Position numbers and translations under genes: made by a program. Under the pieces are notes generated by a model. It did not search any database, was not told where the DNA came from, and saw nothing but the letters and a program-made list of their open reading frames with translations. Of a DNA stretch of 7,872 nucleotides, positions 1 to 6,088 are shown one piece after another (position 1 is the stretch's first letter; each line of letters opens with the position of its first letter). This DNA is from an uncultured Bacteroidales bacterium (lineage in GTDB: Bacteria; Bacteroidota; Bacteroidia; Bacteroidales; UBA932): positions 1 through 7,872 of the forward strand of contig CAMJHJ010000110.1 in NCBI GenBank assembly GCA_946405485.1, given 5' to 3'.

Positions 1-101
1 GCCGGCAGTATTATTACAACCGTCCGCGCGTGTCCGGTGACTATCATGGGCAGGCCCCTGTGATCTGGTGCGCGCTTGCGCTTCTATCCTCGGATAAATA
101 G
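1..101 (+). CDS. C-terminal end of an unidentified gene, possibly a glycoside hydrolase (partial)
   Basis: Frame 3 is open from the left edge to a TAG at 99-101 and reads as about 32 residues. It begins RQYYYNRPRVSG and continues DYHGQAPVIWCALALL before a short polar tail. The mix of aromatic residues, a Gly-Asp-Tyr-His-Gly-Gln-Ala-Pro stretch and a closing hydrophobic helix looks like real protein. It reminds me of the last helix of six-hairpin carbohydrate-active enzymes such as GH88/GH105, but this is an impression, not an identification. The other two forward frames stop earlier (at 38-40 and 61-63). The gene converges on the aldo/keto reductase, with only 7 bases between the two stop codons, which is a normal arrangement for two real genes. 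The start and most of the protein lie outside the window. Confidence 0.45.
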   Translation, partial: RQYYYNRPRVSGDYHGQAPVIWCALALLSSDK

Positions 102-116
102 GACGGCCTTATCCGA
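90..116. terminator. Stem-loop across two convergent stop codons, possible bidirectional terminator
   Basis: TCGGATAA at 90-97 and TTATCCGA at 109-116 form a perfect 8-bp inverted repeat around an 11-base loop. The structure covers the TAG of the left-edge gene (99-101) and the TAA of the reductase (109-111 on the minus strand). Its position between convergent genes suggests termination in both directions. There is no long T-tract on either side, so this is not a classical intrinsic terminator, and it could instead be a 3'-end stability hairpin. Confidence 0.4.
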
Positions 117-1119
117 CGATTTCGTCGATCCGCTTCAGTTCTTCTGCGGTGAAAGGGGCCCCTTCCAGGGCTCCGAGGTTTTCGATAATCTGTCCGGGAC
201 GGCTGGCTCCGATCAGGGCTGATGTGACCACCGGATCCCTCAGGACCCATTGCAACGCCATTTGGGAGAGTTTCTGGCCGCGCTCGCGGGCCAGGTCGGA
301 GAGACGGGCGATCTTGGCCAGTTTGTCTTGGGTGATGGCCTCCGGCCTCAGGTAGCGGGGGTCGCGCGCCGCGCGCGAGTCGGCAGGGATACCGCCGAGG
401 TATTTCCCGGTCAGCAATCCATTCTGCAGCGGCGCGAAGCAGATGCACCCCACACCCTCTTTCCTCAGTACATCCTGCAGACTTCCGATGCCGGGCATCG
501 GAGTTTCGATATGGCGGTTGAGCATGGAGTAGCTGGGCTGATGGATGAGAAGGTGTATGCCTCGTGAGGCGAGCATTTTAACCATCTCTTCAGTCTGGGA
601 CGCATTGTAATTCGAGATGCCGACATAGAGCGCGCGCCCGCTCCGAACGATCTGTTCCAGGGCGCCCGCCGTCTCTTCGAGCGGGGTGTCGGGGTCCGGG
701 CGGTGGTGGTAGAAGATGTCCACGTAATCCACGCACATGCGCTTCAGCGACTGGTCCAGGCTGGCAATCAGGTACTTGCGGCTGCCGTGGTCGCCATAGG
801 GCCCTTTCCACATGTCATAACCGGCTTTCGTGGAAATGACCAGTTCATCGCGGTAAGGCTTCCAGTCCTTTTGGAAATGGACGCCGAAATTGCGTTCCGC
901 TTCCCCGTAGGGAGGGCCGTAATTGTTGGCCAGGTCGAAGTGGGTGATGCCATGGTCGAAGGCGGTCCGCAGCAAATCTTGCTGGACTTCGAAGGGAGTA
1001 AGGTTCCCGAAATTGTGCCACAGCCCCAGAGAAATCGCGGGGAGCAGGAGCCCGCTGCGGCCGCAGCGCCGGTACTTCATCGCGTCATAGCGCGCCTCAT
1101 TTGCCTGGTAGTCGTTCAT
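109..1119 (-). CDS. yghZ: Aldo/keto reductase, L-glyceraldehyde 3-phosphate reductase (YghZ) type
   Basis: This 336-residue cytoplasmic NADPH-dependent aldo/keto reductase resembles E. coli YghZ, which reduces L-glyceraldehyde 3-phosphate and methylglyoxal and is regarded as a detoxifying enzyme. The N-terminus (MKYRRCGRSGLLLP, then SLGLWHNFG) follows YghZ closely. The catalytic tetrad is visible: Asp62 and Tyr67 in FDLANNYGPP, Lys98 in STKAGYDMW, and His139 in DIFYHHRPD. Later family blocks include LYVGISNYN (164-172), LLIHQPSYSMLNR (190-202), FAPLQNGLLTGKYL (228-241) and the cofactor-phosphate region LIGASRPGQIIENL (302-315). Length is about ten residues short of YghZ, at the C-terminus. 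The ATG at 1119 is preferred because the residues before MKYRRCG match the short N-terminal extension of YghZ. The gene lies just downstream of the tRNA-Glu terminator and has its own TATATTTG element very close to the ATG. The family is clear; the physiological substrate is inferred. Confidence 0.93.
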   Translation of the reverse strand: MNDYQANEARYDAMKYRRCGRSGLLLPAISLGLWHNFGNLTPFEVQQDLLRTAFDHGITHFDLANNYGPPYGEAERNFGVHFQKDWKPYRDELVISTKAGYDMWKGPYGDHGSRKYLIASLDQSLKRMCVDYVDIFYHHRPDPDTPLEETAGALEQIVRSGRALYVGISNYNASQTEEMVKMLASRGIHLLIHQPSYSMLNRHIETPMPGIGSLQDVLRKEGVGCICFAPLQNGLLTGKYLGGIPADSRAARDPRYLRPEAITQDKLAKIARLSDLARERGQKLSQMALQWVLRDPVVTSALIGASRPGQIIENLGALEGAPFTAEELKRIDEIVG

Positions 1120-1124
1120 GATTG

Positions 1125-1132
1125 CAAATATA
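1125..1132 (-). promoter_or_regulatory. Bacteroidota -7 element TATATTTG for the aldo/keto reductase
   Basis: The minus strand reads TATATTTG, an exact match to the TAnnTTTG element of Bacteroidota housekeeping promoters. Only five bases separate it from the ATG at 1119. Initiation usually falls a few bases after this element, so the transcript would start at or next to the ATG and be leaderless or nearly so. No TTTG box is found 19-21 bp upstream, because that space is occupied by the tRNA terminator hairpin. The promoter is therefore plausible but incomplete. Confidence 0.45.
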
Positions 1133-1161
1133 AAAAACCTTCCCGAAATCGGGAAGGCTTT
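1132..1161 (-). terminator. Rho-independent terminator of the tRNA-Glu unit
   Basis: On the minus strand CCTTCCCG and CGGGAAGG form a perfect 8-bp stem (1150-1157 with 1138-1145) around the loop ATTT, followed at once by six T residues (1132-1137). AAAG just before the stem can extend the pairing into the T-tract. The structure begins three bases after the 3' end of the tRNA, so it ends the tRNA transcript. The T-tract touches the TATATTTG promoter element of the next gene. Confidence 0.9.
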
Positions 1162-1163
1162 CG

Positions 1164-1235
1164 TACTGGGTAGGAGAATCGAACTCCTATTGCAAGATTG
1201 AGAATCTTGAGTACTAACCGTTATACGAACCCAGC
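1164..1235 (-). tRNA. tRNA-Glu, anticodon CUC
   Basis: The minus strand folds into a complete 72-base cloverleaf. The acceptor arms are GCTGGGT and ACCCAGT with discriminator A. The D arm is GTAT/GTAC with GG in the loop. The anticodon stem CAAGA/TCTTG is perfect and its loop TTCTCAA gives anticodon CUC, which reads GAG (Glu). The T arm AGGAG/CTCCT encloses TTCGATT, with the conserved T54, T55, C56 and A58. The variable loop has four bases. The terminal 1-72 pair is G·U rather than G-C. CCA is not encoded (CGA follows the discriminator), so it must be added after transcription. The gene has its own promoter and terminator. Confidence 0.96.
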
Positions 1236-1240
1236 GTCAA

Positions 1241-1254
1241 TTTGCAGGTGCAAA
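1241..1254. repeat. Short palindrome TTTGCA-GG-TGCAAA over the tRNA transcription start
   Basis: TTTGCAGGTGCAAA is a perfect 6-bp inverted repeat with a 2-base centre. It covers the predicted start of tRNA transcription and the last four bases of the -7 element. A further half-site, TTTGCAG on the minus strand at 1275-1281, coincides with the -33 box. The symmetry could mark a regulator site, but part of it simply follows from the promoter consensus. Confidence 0.3.
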
Positions 1255-1281
1255 GATAGATAAAAAAACCTTATCTGCAAA
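1251..1281 (-). promoter_or_regulatory. Bacteroidota housekeeping promoter for tRNA-Glu
   Basis: On the minus strand TTTG (1278-1281) and TATCTTTG (1251-1258) are separated by exactly 19 bp. This matches the -33 TTTG / -7 TAnnTTTG architecture of the Bacteroidota primary sigma factor. Transcription should begin near 1243-1246, leaving a leader of roughly ten bases before the tRNA at 1235. The -33 box lies immediately after the trigger factor stop codon. This is the best promoter match in the window. Confidence 0.8.
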
Positions 1282-1283
1282 TT

Positions 1284-2303
1284 TTATTTCAACTCCTTGA
1301 ATTTCGACAGGGCGATCTTCTTGGGCTTGATGGTGATTTCAGCCTTGAGGGCGTCCATGACCTTGTTGTTCTCGACCTGCTCCTGGAGCATGCCGGTCTG
1401 CTTGCCCTCGGCAAGGATGCGGTTCGCAGCGTCCTTGATCATCTCCTCGGGGACGTTGCCGATGCCGTACATCGCATACTGGTAGGCGACATAACCTTCG
1501 GCGGCCTTCTGGACATCCTCGCGGGTGACTGTCAGGTTGTACTTCTCCATCAGGAAATCGCGGACCAGCTGCCAGCGGAAATCGGCCAGGAAGGAAGGGA
1601 ACTCCTTCTCGATGTCTTCCATCGTGTATTTGCCTTTGTTCATCTGGAAGAGCCAGCGCTTGAGATAATCCTCCGGAAGCTCCAGGGCTGCCTTCTCGAC
1701 GAAATAGTTGCGGATGTCGCGGGTCAGGCGGGCGTCGGCTTCCTGCTTGTATTCAAACTCGAGACGCTCTGCGACCTCCTTGTCCAATTCCTCATCTGTA
1801 GGGACGGGGATCTGGTCGGCCTCTTCTTTGCCCTCGTTGCGCTTGGCATAGTACTCGGAGAGATTCTTCTTCATCTCGGCCTTGGCCTCCTGGGTGATGT
1901 TGATGCTGTAGTGGGGGATGACATCCTCCTTGCTGACCTCAAAATTCACTTTCTCCGGCGTGGCAAGGTCGAAGATGAAGGTGAAGTCATTGCCGTCCAC
2001 CCAGTCGATCTCGGGCTGCTTCTCGCTGTTCAGTGGCTCGCCGAGGGTATGGATGCCGCTCTCGTTGATGAATTTGTAGAGCTCTCCGCCGACGAGGTCG
2101 TTGACGGCGTCCACGAGAGCCTGCTCACCGTAGACTTTTTCGATCAGGGACATCGGGACATTGCCTTTACGGAAGCCCTTGAATTCGGCCGTGCGCTTGC
2201 GCTCGTTGAGTTTCTTCTTCTTGATGGGCGCGTAGTCGGCAGCCTCGACGGTGACGGTCAGCTCGAGATTGAGCTTGTCCACCTGGTTCTTTTCGATTTT
2301 CAT
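1284..2303 (-). CDS. tig: Trigger factor lacking the PPIase domain
   Basis: Trigger factor is the ribosome-bound chaperone that meets nascent chains at the exit tunnel. The N-terminal ribosome-binding domain (about 1-130) is intact and has the signature GFRKGNVP at 43-50, the loop that docks on ribosomal protein L23. LGEPL (87-91) and the strand DFTFIFDLA (106-114) also fit the family. The helical C-terminal chaperone arms follow: a charged linker at 137-190, then LPEDYLKRWL (209-218), LVRDFLMEKYNLTV (246-259), and YAMYGIGNVPEEMI (276-289), which resembles the Bacteroides QYGMMSVPEDVL-type segment. The protein has 339 residues, whereas typical trigger factors have about 430-450. The missing ~110 residues correspond to the FKBP-like domain that normally follows the N-domain. 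The frame is intact, so this is a domain architecture rather than a broken gene. The ATG at 2303 gives the expected N-terminus; no strong Shine-Dalgarno is present. The gene diverges from carB. Confidence 0.88.
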   Translation of the reverse strand: MKIEKNQVDKLNLELTVTVEAADYAPIKKKKLNERKRTAEFKGFRKGNVPMSLIEKVYGEQALVDAVNDLVGGELYKFINESGIHTLGEPLNSEKQPEIDWVDGNDFTFIFDLATPEKVNFEVSKEDVIPHYSINITQEAKAEMKKNLSEYYAKRNEGKEEADQIPVPTDEELDKEVAERLEFEYKQEADARLTRDIRNYFVEKAALELPEDYLKRWLFQMNKGKYTMEDIEKEFPSFLADFRWQLVRDFLMEKYNLTVTREDVQKAAEGYVAYQYAMYGIGNVPEEMIKDAANRILAEGKQTGMLQEQVENNKVMDALKAEITIKPKKIALSKFKELK

Positions 2304-2339
2304 GCTATGATATTGTTTATTATTTCTTTAAACAGGCCG

Positions 2340-2347
2340 CGAATTTA
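2340..2347 (-). promoter_or_regulatory. Possible -7 element of the trigger factor promoter
   Basis: The minus strand reads TAAATTCG, one base off TAnnTTTG, 36 bases upstream of the trigger factor ATG. No exact TTTG lies 19-21 bp further upstream; TTTC occurs at 20 bp. The placement in the 107-bp divergent gap is right, but the match is imperfect. Confidence 0.3.
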
Positions 2348-2357
2348 GACAAAAAAA

Positions 2358-2388
2358 CTGAATAATCGAAAGAAAAGTGCTACCTTTA
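2358..2388 (+). promoter_or_regulatory. carB: Possible carB promoter
   Basis: TACCTTTA at 2381-2388 matches seven of eight positions counted against TAnnTTTG. A partial -33 box (CTG, 2358-2360) lies 20 bp upstream. Transcription would start near 2393-2396, giving a leader of only about 15-20 bases before the ATG at 2411. This is too short for a riboswitch or attenuator, and no such structure is visible. Confidence 0.4.
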
Positions 2389-2410
2389 AGGTCGGTTCAA
2401 TAGTCAGTGT

Positions 2411-5400
2411 ATGGAAAAGAAGCTAAATAAAGTGTTGGTTCTCGGCAGCGGCGCCCTCAAGATCGGCCAGGCCGGCGAATTCGATTACAGTGGCGCGCAG
2501 GCGCTCAAGGCCCTGCGTGAAGAGGGGATCCGTTCCGTCCTCATCAATCCCAATATCGCTACCGTGCAGACGACGGAGGGAATTGCCGACAAGATTTATT
2601 TCTTGCCGGTTACGCCGGAGTTTGTCGAGAAAGTCATCGAGAAAGAAGCGCCCGACGGCATCCTGCTATCCTTTGGAGGCCAGACTGCCCTGAACTGCGG
2701 CGTGGAGTTGTACAAAAGCGGTTTTCTCCGGGATCACGGAGTCCGTGTCCTCGGCACTCCGGTCCAGACCATCATCGATACGGAGGATCGGGAACTGTTC
2801 GTCGAGCGTCTGGATGAGATCGAAGTCAAGACGATCAAGTCTCACGCCGCCGAGACGCTTGAGCAGGCGAAGCAGGCTGCCGCGGATGTCGGCTATCCCG
2901 TGATTATCCGTTCCGCCTTTGCCCTGGGTGGGCTGGGCTCCGGCTTCTGCGACAATGAGCAGGAACTAGTCGCCACGGCGACGAAAGCCTTCTCCTTCGC
3001 GCCCCAGGTGCTGGTTGAGAAATCGCTCAAAGGCTGGAAGGAGATTGAATTCGAGGTCGTCCGCGATCCTGAAGACCGCTGTCTCATCGTCTGCGACATG
3101 GAGAATTTTGATCCGCTGGGCATCCACACGGGAGAGAGCATCGTCGTGGCGCCTACGCAGAGCCTGACACAAAAGGAGATAGACTTCCTGCATGAGTATT
3201 CATTCAAGATCGTCCGCCATCTGGGCATCGTGGGCGAGTGCAACATCCAGTTTGCCCTGGCGCCAGACGGAAGCCTGGACTACCGTGTCATCGAGGTCAA
3301 CGCCCGCCTGAGCCGTTCTTCGGCCCTGGCGTCCAAGGCGACCGGCTATCCGCTGGCCTTTGTCGCGGCCAAGATCGGCCTGGGCTATAGCCTGCCGGAA
3401 ATCGGTAACGCGGCCGAGGGGCCCAAGGTCGACTATGTCGTATGTAAGCTGCCGCGCTGGGACCTGGCGAAGATCAAGGGCGTGTCCCGCGAAATCGGCA
3501 CCAGCATGAAGAGCGTCGGCGAGGTGATGGCGATCGGCAAAAGCTTCGAGGAGGCCCTGCAGAAGGGTATGCGCATGATCGGGCAAGGTGCCGTGGGATT
3601 CGTGTGCAACAAACCCTACAAAGTCGACGACCTGGATTACGCCCTTTCGCATCCCACCGACACGCGCATGCTGGCGATCGCCGCTGCTTTCCAGTCCGGC
3701 TATACCGTGGACCGGATCGCGGCCTTGACCTCCATCGACCGGGTCTTCCTGGATGCTCTGTTTGACATCGAAACGACCTACCGGGAATTAGAGGCTTGCG
3801 CGAGCCTGGATGCTGTTGATAAGTCCTTGATGCTGAAGGCAAAGCGCCAGGGATTCTCGGATGTCCAGTTGGCCCGTGTGTTTGGCTGCGGCGAGGCGGC
3901 GGTTCGGGAGCGGCGGCTGAAAGAGGGCTTGCGCGCCTCTGTCAAACGCATCGACACCCTTTCGACGGGCGCCGAAGTGCGGTCCGACTACCTTTACCTG
4001 ACCTATGGCTCTGACACGGATGACGTGCCCTTCGGCTCCGGGCGCAAGACTGTCATCGTCCTGGGCTCCGGCGCCTACCGCATCGGCAGCAGCGTGGAGT
4101 TCGACTGGTGCAGCGTCAGCGCCCTGGGCACCCTGCGCAGCCGCGGTTACCGGGCTGTGATGATCAATTACAACCCGGAAACGGTTTCCACCGACTATGA
4201 CGTCTGCGACCGCCTTTATTTCGATGAACTGAGTTTCGAGACCGTGACTGCCATCTGCGGCCTGGAGGGCCCGGACGGCGTCATCGTCAGTATGGGCGGG
4301 CAGATTCCGAACAACCTGGCCCTGCCCCTGCAGGAGGCCGGCATCCCGTTGCTGGGTACCAGCGCCACCTCCATCGACCGGGCGGAAGACCGCAACAAAT
4401 TCTCGTCCATCGTGGACAGCCTGGGTATCGACCAGCCGCGCTGGAGCGAGTTGACGACCATGGATGCCGTGGATGCTTTCGTGGAAGATGTGGGATTCCC
4501 GGTCCTCGTACGCCCGTCGTATGTGCTTTCCGGCGCGGCCATGAATGTCTGCTACAATAAGGAGAATCTGAAGCGTTTCCTGGACGAGGCCGCTGAAGTC
4601 TCGGAGGATCATCCGGTCGTCATCAGTTCCTTCATGCAGCGTTGTAAGGAAATCGAGTTCGATGCCGTCGCGGACGGCGGCAAAGTGCTGGCCTATGCGA
4701 TTTCGGAGCATGTCGAATTCGCAGGTGTTCACTCCGGGGATGCGACCATCCAGTTCCCGCCGCAGAAACTCTACGGCGTCACGGCGGCCCGCATCCGCAA
4801 GATCGCGCGCAAGATCGCCGCTGCCCTGGAGATCACCGGCCCGTTCAATATCCAGTTCCTCGTGGGGGCCGGATACATCAAGGTCATCGAGTGTAACCTG
4901 CGCGCCTCGCGTAGCTTCCCATTTACCTCTAAGGTACTGAAAGTCAATCTGATCGATATGGCGACCCGCTGTATGCTGGGCGAGCATCCCGAACCGCTTG
5001 ACATCGATGCCTTCGAGCTGGAATACGTCGGTGTCAAGGCCTCGCAGTTCTCCTTCTCTCGCTTGGGACAGGCCGATCCCGTACTGGGTGTCGACATGGC
5101 CTCGACCGGCGAGGTGGGCTGCCTCGGTGACAGTTTCGACGAGGCGTTGCTGAAATCGATGATCTCGGTGGGGCACCGCATCCCGCACAAATCGGTGCTG
5201 ATTTCATCGGGCGATGCGCTGCAGAAGGCGGATATGCTGCCTGCCTGCCGCCTGCTCGCTTCCAAGGGCTACGTGATTTATGCGACCGCCGGGACCTTCC
5301 GCTACCTGCAGGAGAATGGCGTCCCCGCTCTCAGGGCGCTCTGGCCCAGCGAGGCGGCGATACCTTCGCCCGACCTGGCCGGCATCCCGACCGCTGTCGA

Positions 5401-5611
5401 CCTGATCGCCCGGCATGAAGTCGAACTGGTCATCAACATCCCGAAGAATTTCTCCACCGGAGAGTTGACCAACGGCTACAAGATGCGTCGCGCCGCGATT
5501 GACTTCAATGTGCCACTCATCACCAACAGCCGCCTGGCGACGGCCTATGTTTCGGCATTCTGTAACCTGGGCGCCGATGATTTGAAGATCAAGGCCTGGG
5601 ACGAGTATTAA
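2411..5611 (+). CDS. carB: Carbamoyl-phosphate synthase large subunit, CAD/CPS1-like
   Basis: CarB makes carbamoyl phosphate from bicarbonate, ammonia delivered by the CarA glutaminase, and two ATP, feeding pyrimidine and arginine synthesis. The 1066 residues contain the two homologous halves: LGSGALKIGQAGEFDYSG (11-28) is echoed by LGSGAYRIGSSVEFDW (551-566). The first ATP-grasp unit has SAFALGGLGSG (168-178), MENFDPLGIHTGESIVVAP (230-248) and the metal-binding IEVNARLSRSSA (294-305). An oligomerisation region covers about 400-545. The second ATP-grasp has RPSYVLSGAAM (701-711), SEHVEFAGVHSGDAT (765-779) and IECNLRASRSFPF (826-838). The MGS-like allosteric domain is about 928-1066. NPNIATVQT, LTFGGQTALNCGV-type (LSFGG) and ECNLRASRSFPF resemble the CAD/CPS1 form of eukaryotes more than E. 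coli CarB. All key blocks are present and length is normal. No carA lies beside it: the left neighbour is divergent and the right neighbour is unrelated. Confidence 0.97.
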   Translation: MEKKLNKVLVLGSGALKIGQAGEFDYSGAQALKALREEGIRSVLINPNIATVQTTEGIADKIYFLPVTPEFVEKVIEKEAPDGILLSFGGQTALNCGVELYKSGFLRDHGVRVLGTPVQTIIDTEDRELFVERLDEIEVKTIKSHAAETLEQAKQAAADVGYPVIIRSAFALGGLGSGFCDNEQELVATATKAFSFAPQVLVEKSLKGWKEIEFEVVRDPEDRCLIVCDMENFDPLGIHTGESIVVAPTQSLTQKEIDFLHEYSFKIVRHLGIVGECNIQFALAPDGSLDYRVIEVNARLSRSSALASKATGYPLAFVAAKIGLGYSLPEIGNAAEGPKVDYVVCKLPRWDLAKIKGVSREIGTSMKSVGEVMAIGKSFEEALQKGMRMIGQGAVGFVCNKPYKVDDLDYALSHPTDTRMLAIAAAFQSGYTVDRIAALTSIDRVFLDALFDIETTYRELEACASLDAVDKSLMLKAKRQGFSDVQLARVFGCGEAAVRERRLKEGLRASVKRIDTLSTGAEVRSDYLYLTYGSDTDDVPFGSGRKTVIVLGSGAYRIGSSVEFDWCSVSALGTLRSRGYRAVMINYNPETVSTDYDVCDRLYFDELSFETVTAICGLEGPDGVIVSMGGQIPNNLALPLQEAGIPLLGTSATSIDRAEDRNKFSSIVDSLGIDQPRWSELTTMDAVDAFVEDVGFPVLVRPSYVLSGAAMNVCYNKENLKRFLDEAAEVSEDHPVVISSFMQRCKEIEFDAVADGGKVLAYAISEHVEFAGVHSGDATIQFPPQKLYGVTAARIRKIARKIAAALEITGPFNIQFLVGAGYIKVIECNLRASRSFPFTSKVLKVNLIDMATRCMLGEHPEPLDIDAFELEYVGVKASQFSFSRLGQADPVLGVDMASTGEVGCLGDSFDEALLKSMISVGHRIPHKSVLISSGDALQKADMLPACRLLASKGYVIYATAGTFRYLQENGVPALRALWPSEAAIPSPDLAGIPTAVDLIARHEVELVINIPKNFSTGELTNGYKMRRAAIDFNVPLITNSRLATAYVSAFCNLGADDLKIKAWDEY

Positions 5612-5625
5612 TGCATATCTTTTCG

Positions 5626-5633
5626 TATATTTG
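5626..5633 (+). promoter_or_regulatory. -7 element TATATTTG for the membrane protein/peptidase unit
   Basis: TATATTTG, an exact TAnnTTTG match, lies 15 bases after the carB stop codon and 34 bases before the next ATG at 5668. Transcription would begin near 5638-5641, with a leader of about 28 bases. No TTTG or TTG is found 19-21 bp upstream; that segment is the end of carB. No terminator hairpin is visible between carB and this element, so read-through from carB is also possible. Confidence 0.5.
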
Positions 5634-5667
5634 TACGATTTCAAATGCTGTTTAGAATCTGAACGAT

Positions 5668-6087
5668 ATGAAAAAAGGTGCAATCATTTTCTGGGTGGTC
5701 CTGGTCCTGCTTGTGGGCCTTGCCGGCTTCTTCTTTTTCCGTTTCTATTTCGTCTTCGGAGAGGGCGTGAAGGCCGGCGAACTCAACCAGGTCGTTTACA
5801 AAGGCTATGTCTGGAAGACCTATGAAGGCCGGTTGATCCAGTCCGGTTTCAAGGGCGCCAAGGGTGGCGGAAGCATCCAGTCCAATGAATTCAATTTCTC
5901 CGTCGCGGATAAGGCCGTGGCTGATTCCCTGATGCGTTGCAGCGGCAAAACCGTGGAGGTGCATTACAAGGAGTATCTCGGCGCGCTGCCCTGGAGGGGC
6001 GTCCAGAAATACATCGTCGACAGTATCCTTGCCGTTACAGTGGCTGACAAGGCGACGCTGATTCCGATTGCCGGAGAAGGGGAGTGA
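5668..6087 (+). CDS. Small single-pass membrane protein of unknown function, Bacteroidota family
   Basis: The 139-residue protein starts MKKG and has one strong hydrophobic segment at about 5-27 with a run of phenylalanines. It is probably an N-terminal membrane anchor with the rest in the periplasm. The soluble part has blocks that look conserved: FVFGEGVKAGELN (28-40), KGYVWKTYEG (45-54), a Gly-rich turn (65-69), NEFNFSV (73-79), and HYKEYLGALPWRG (99-111). I recognise this pattern from small Bacteroidales proteins, some of which carry the label 6-phosphogluconate dehydrogenase. That label cannot be right here: there is no Rossmann fold and the protein is far too short. No lipobox Cys is present. 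A -7 element precedes the gene, and its stop codon is one base from the ATG of the S9 peptidase, so the two are almost certainly co-transcribed. Function unknown; a link to peptide handling at the membrane is only a guess from the context. Confidence 0.85.
   Translation: MKKGAIIFWVVLVLLVGLAGFFFFRFYFVFGEGVKAGELNQVVYKGYVWKTYEGRLIQSGFKGAKGGGSIQSNEFNFSVADKAVADSLMRCSGKTVEVHYKEYLGALPWRGVQKYIVDSILAVTVADKATLIPIAGEGE
6078..6084 (+). promoter_or_regulatory. Purine-rich ribosome binding site for the S9 peptidase
   Basis: AGGGGAG ends four bases before the ATG at 6089, inside the last codons of the upstream gene. It is one of the few Shine-Dalgarno-like sequences in this window and supports 6089 as the start. 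The 1-base gap to the upstream TGA also allows translational coupling. Confidence 0.5.
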
Positions 6088-6088
6088 T

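Noticed and set aside
362..378. Palindrome TCGCGCGC-C-GCGCGCGA
   Set aside because: It lies inside the reductase and is explained by codons for the Asp-Ser-Arg-Ala-Ala-Arg-Asp stretch in a GC-rich gene. No reason to see a separate function.
703..1173. A 156-codon plus-strand open frame
   Set aside because: It overlaps the aldo/keto reductase antisense and runs into the tRNA terminator; the composition is that of a shadow frame.
1259..1290. Possible terminator after the trigger factor (T-run near 1262-1268 on the minus strand)
   Set aside because: Only a weak 5-bp stem (GATAA/TTATC) can form, and the T-run lies in the spacer of the tRNA promoter. Too weak to call.
2304..2410. A pyrimidine or arginine riboswitch/attenuator ahead of carB
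   Set aside because: The whole divergent gap is 107 bases and the likely leader is under 25 bases. No hairpin plus T-tract is present.
3788..5188. A 466-codon open frame on the minus strand inside carB
   Set aside because: It lies wholly antisense to a well-conserved gene, and its translation is low in structure and rich in Arg, Asp, Gly and His. This is typical of the reverse frame of a GC-rich gene. No family is recognisable.
5668..6087. 6-phosphogluconate dehydrogenase, a name attached to similar small proteins
   Set aside because: The protein has 139 residues with one membrane segment, no Rossmann glycine motif and no catalytic residues of that enzyme.
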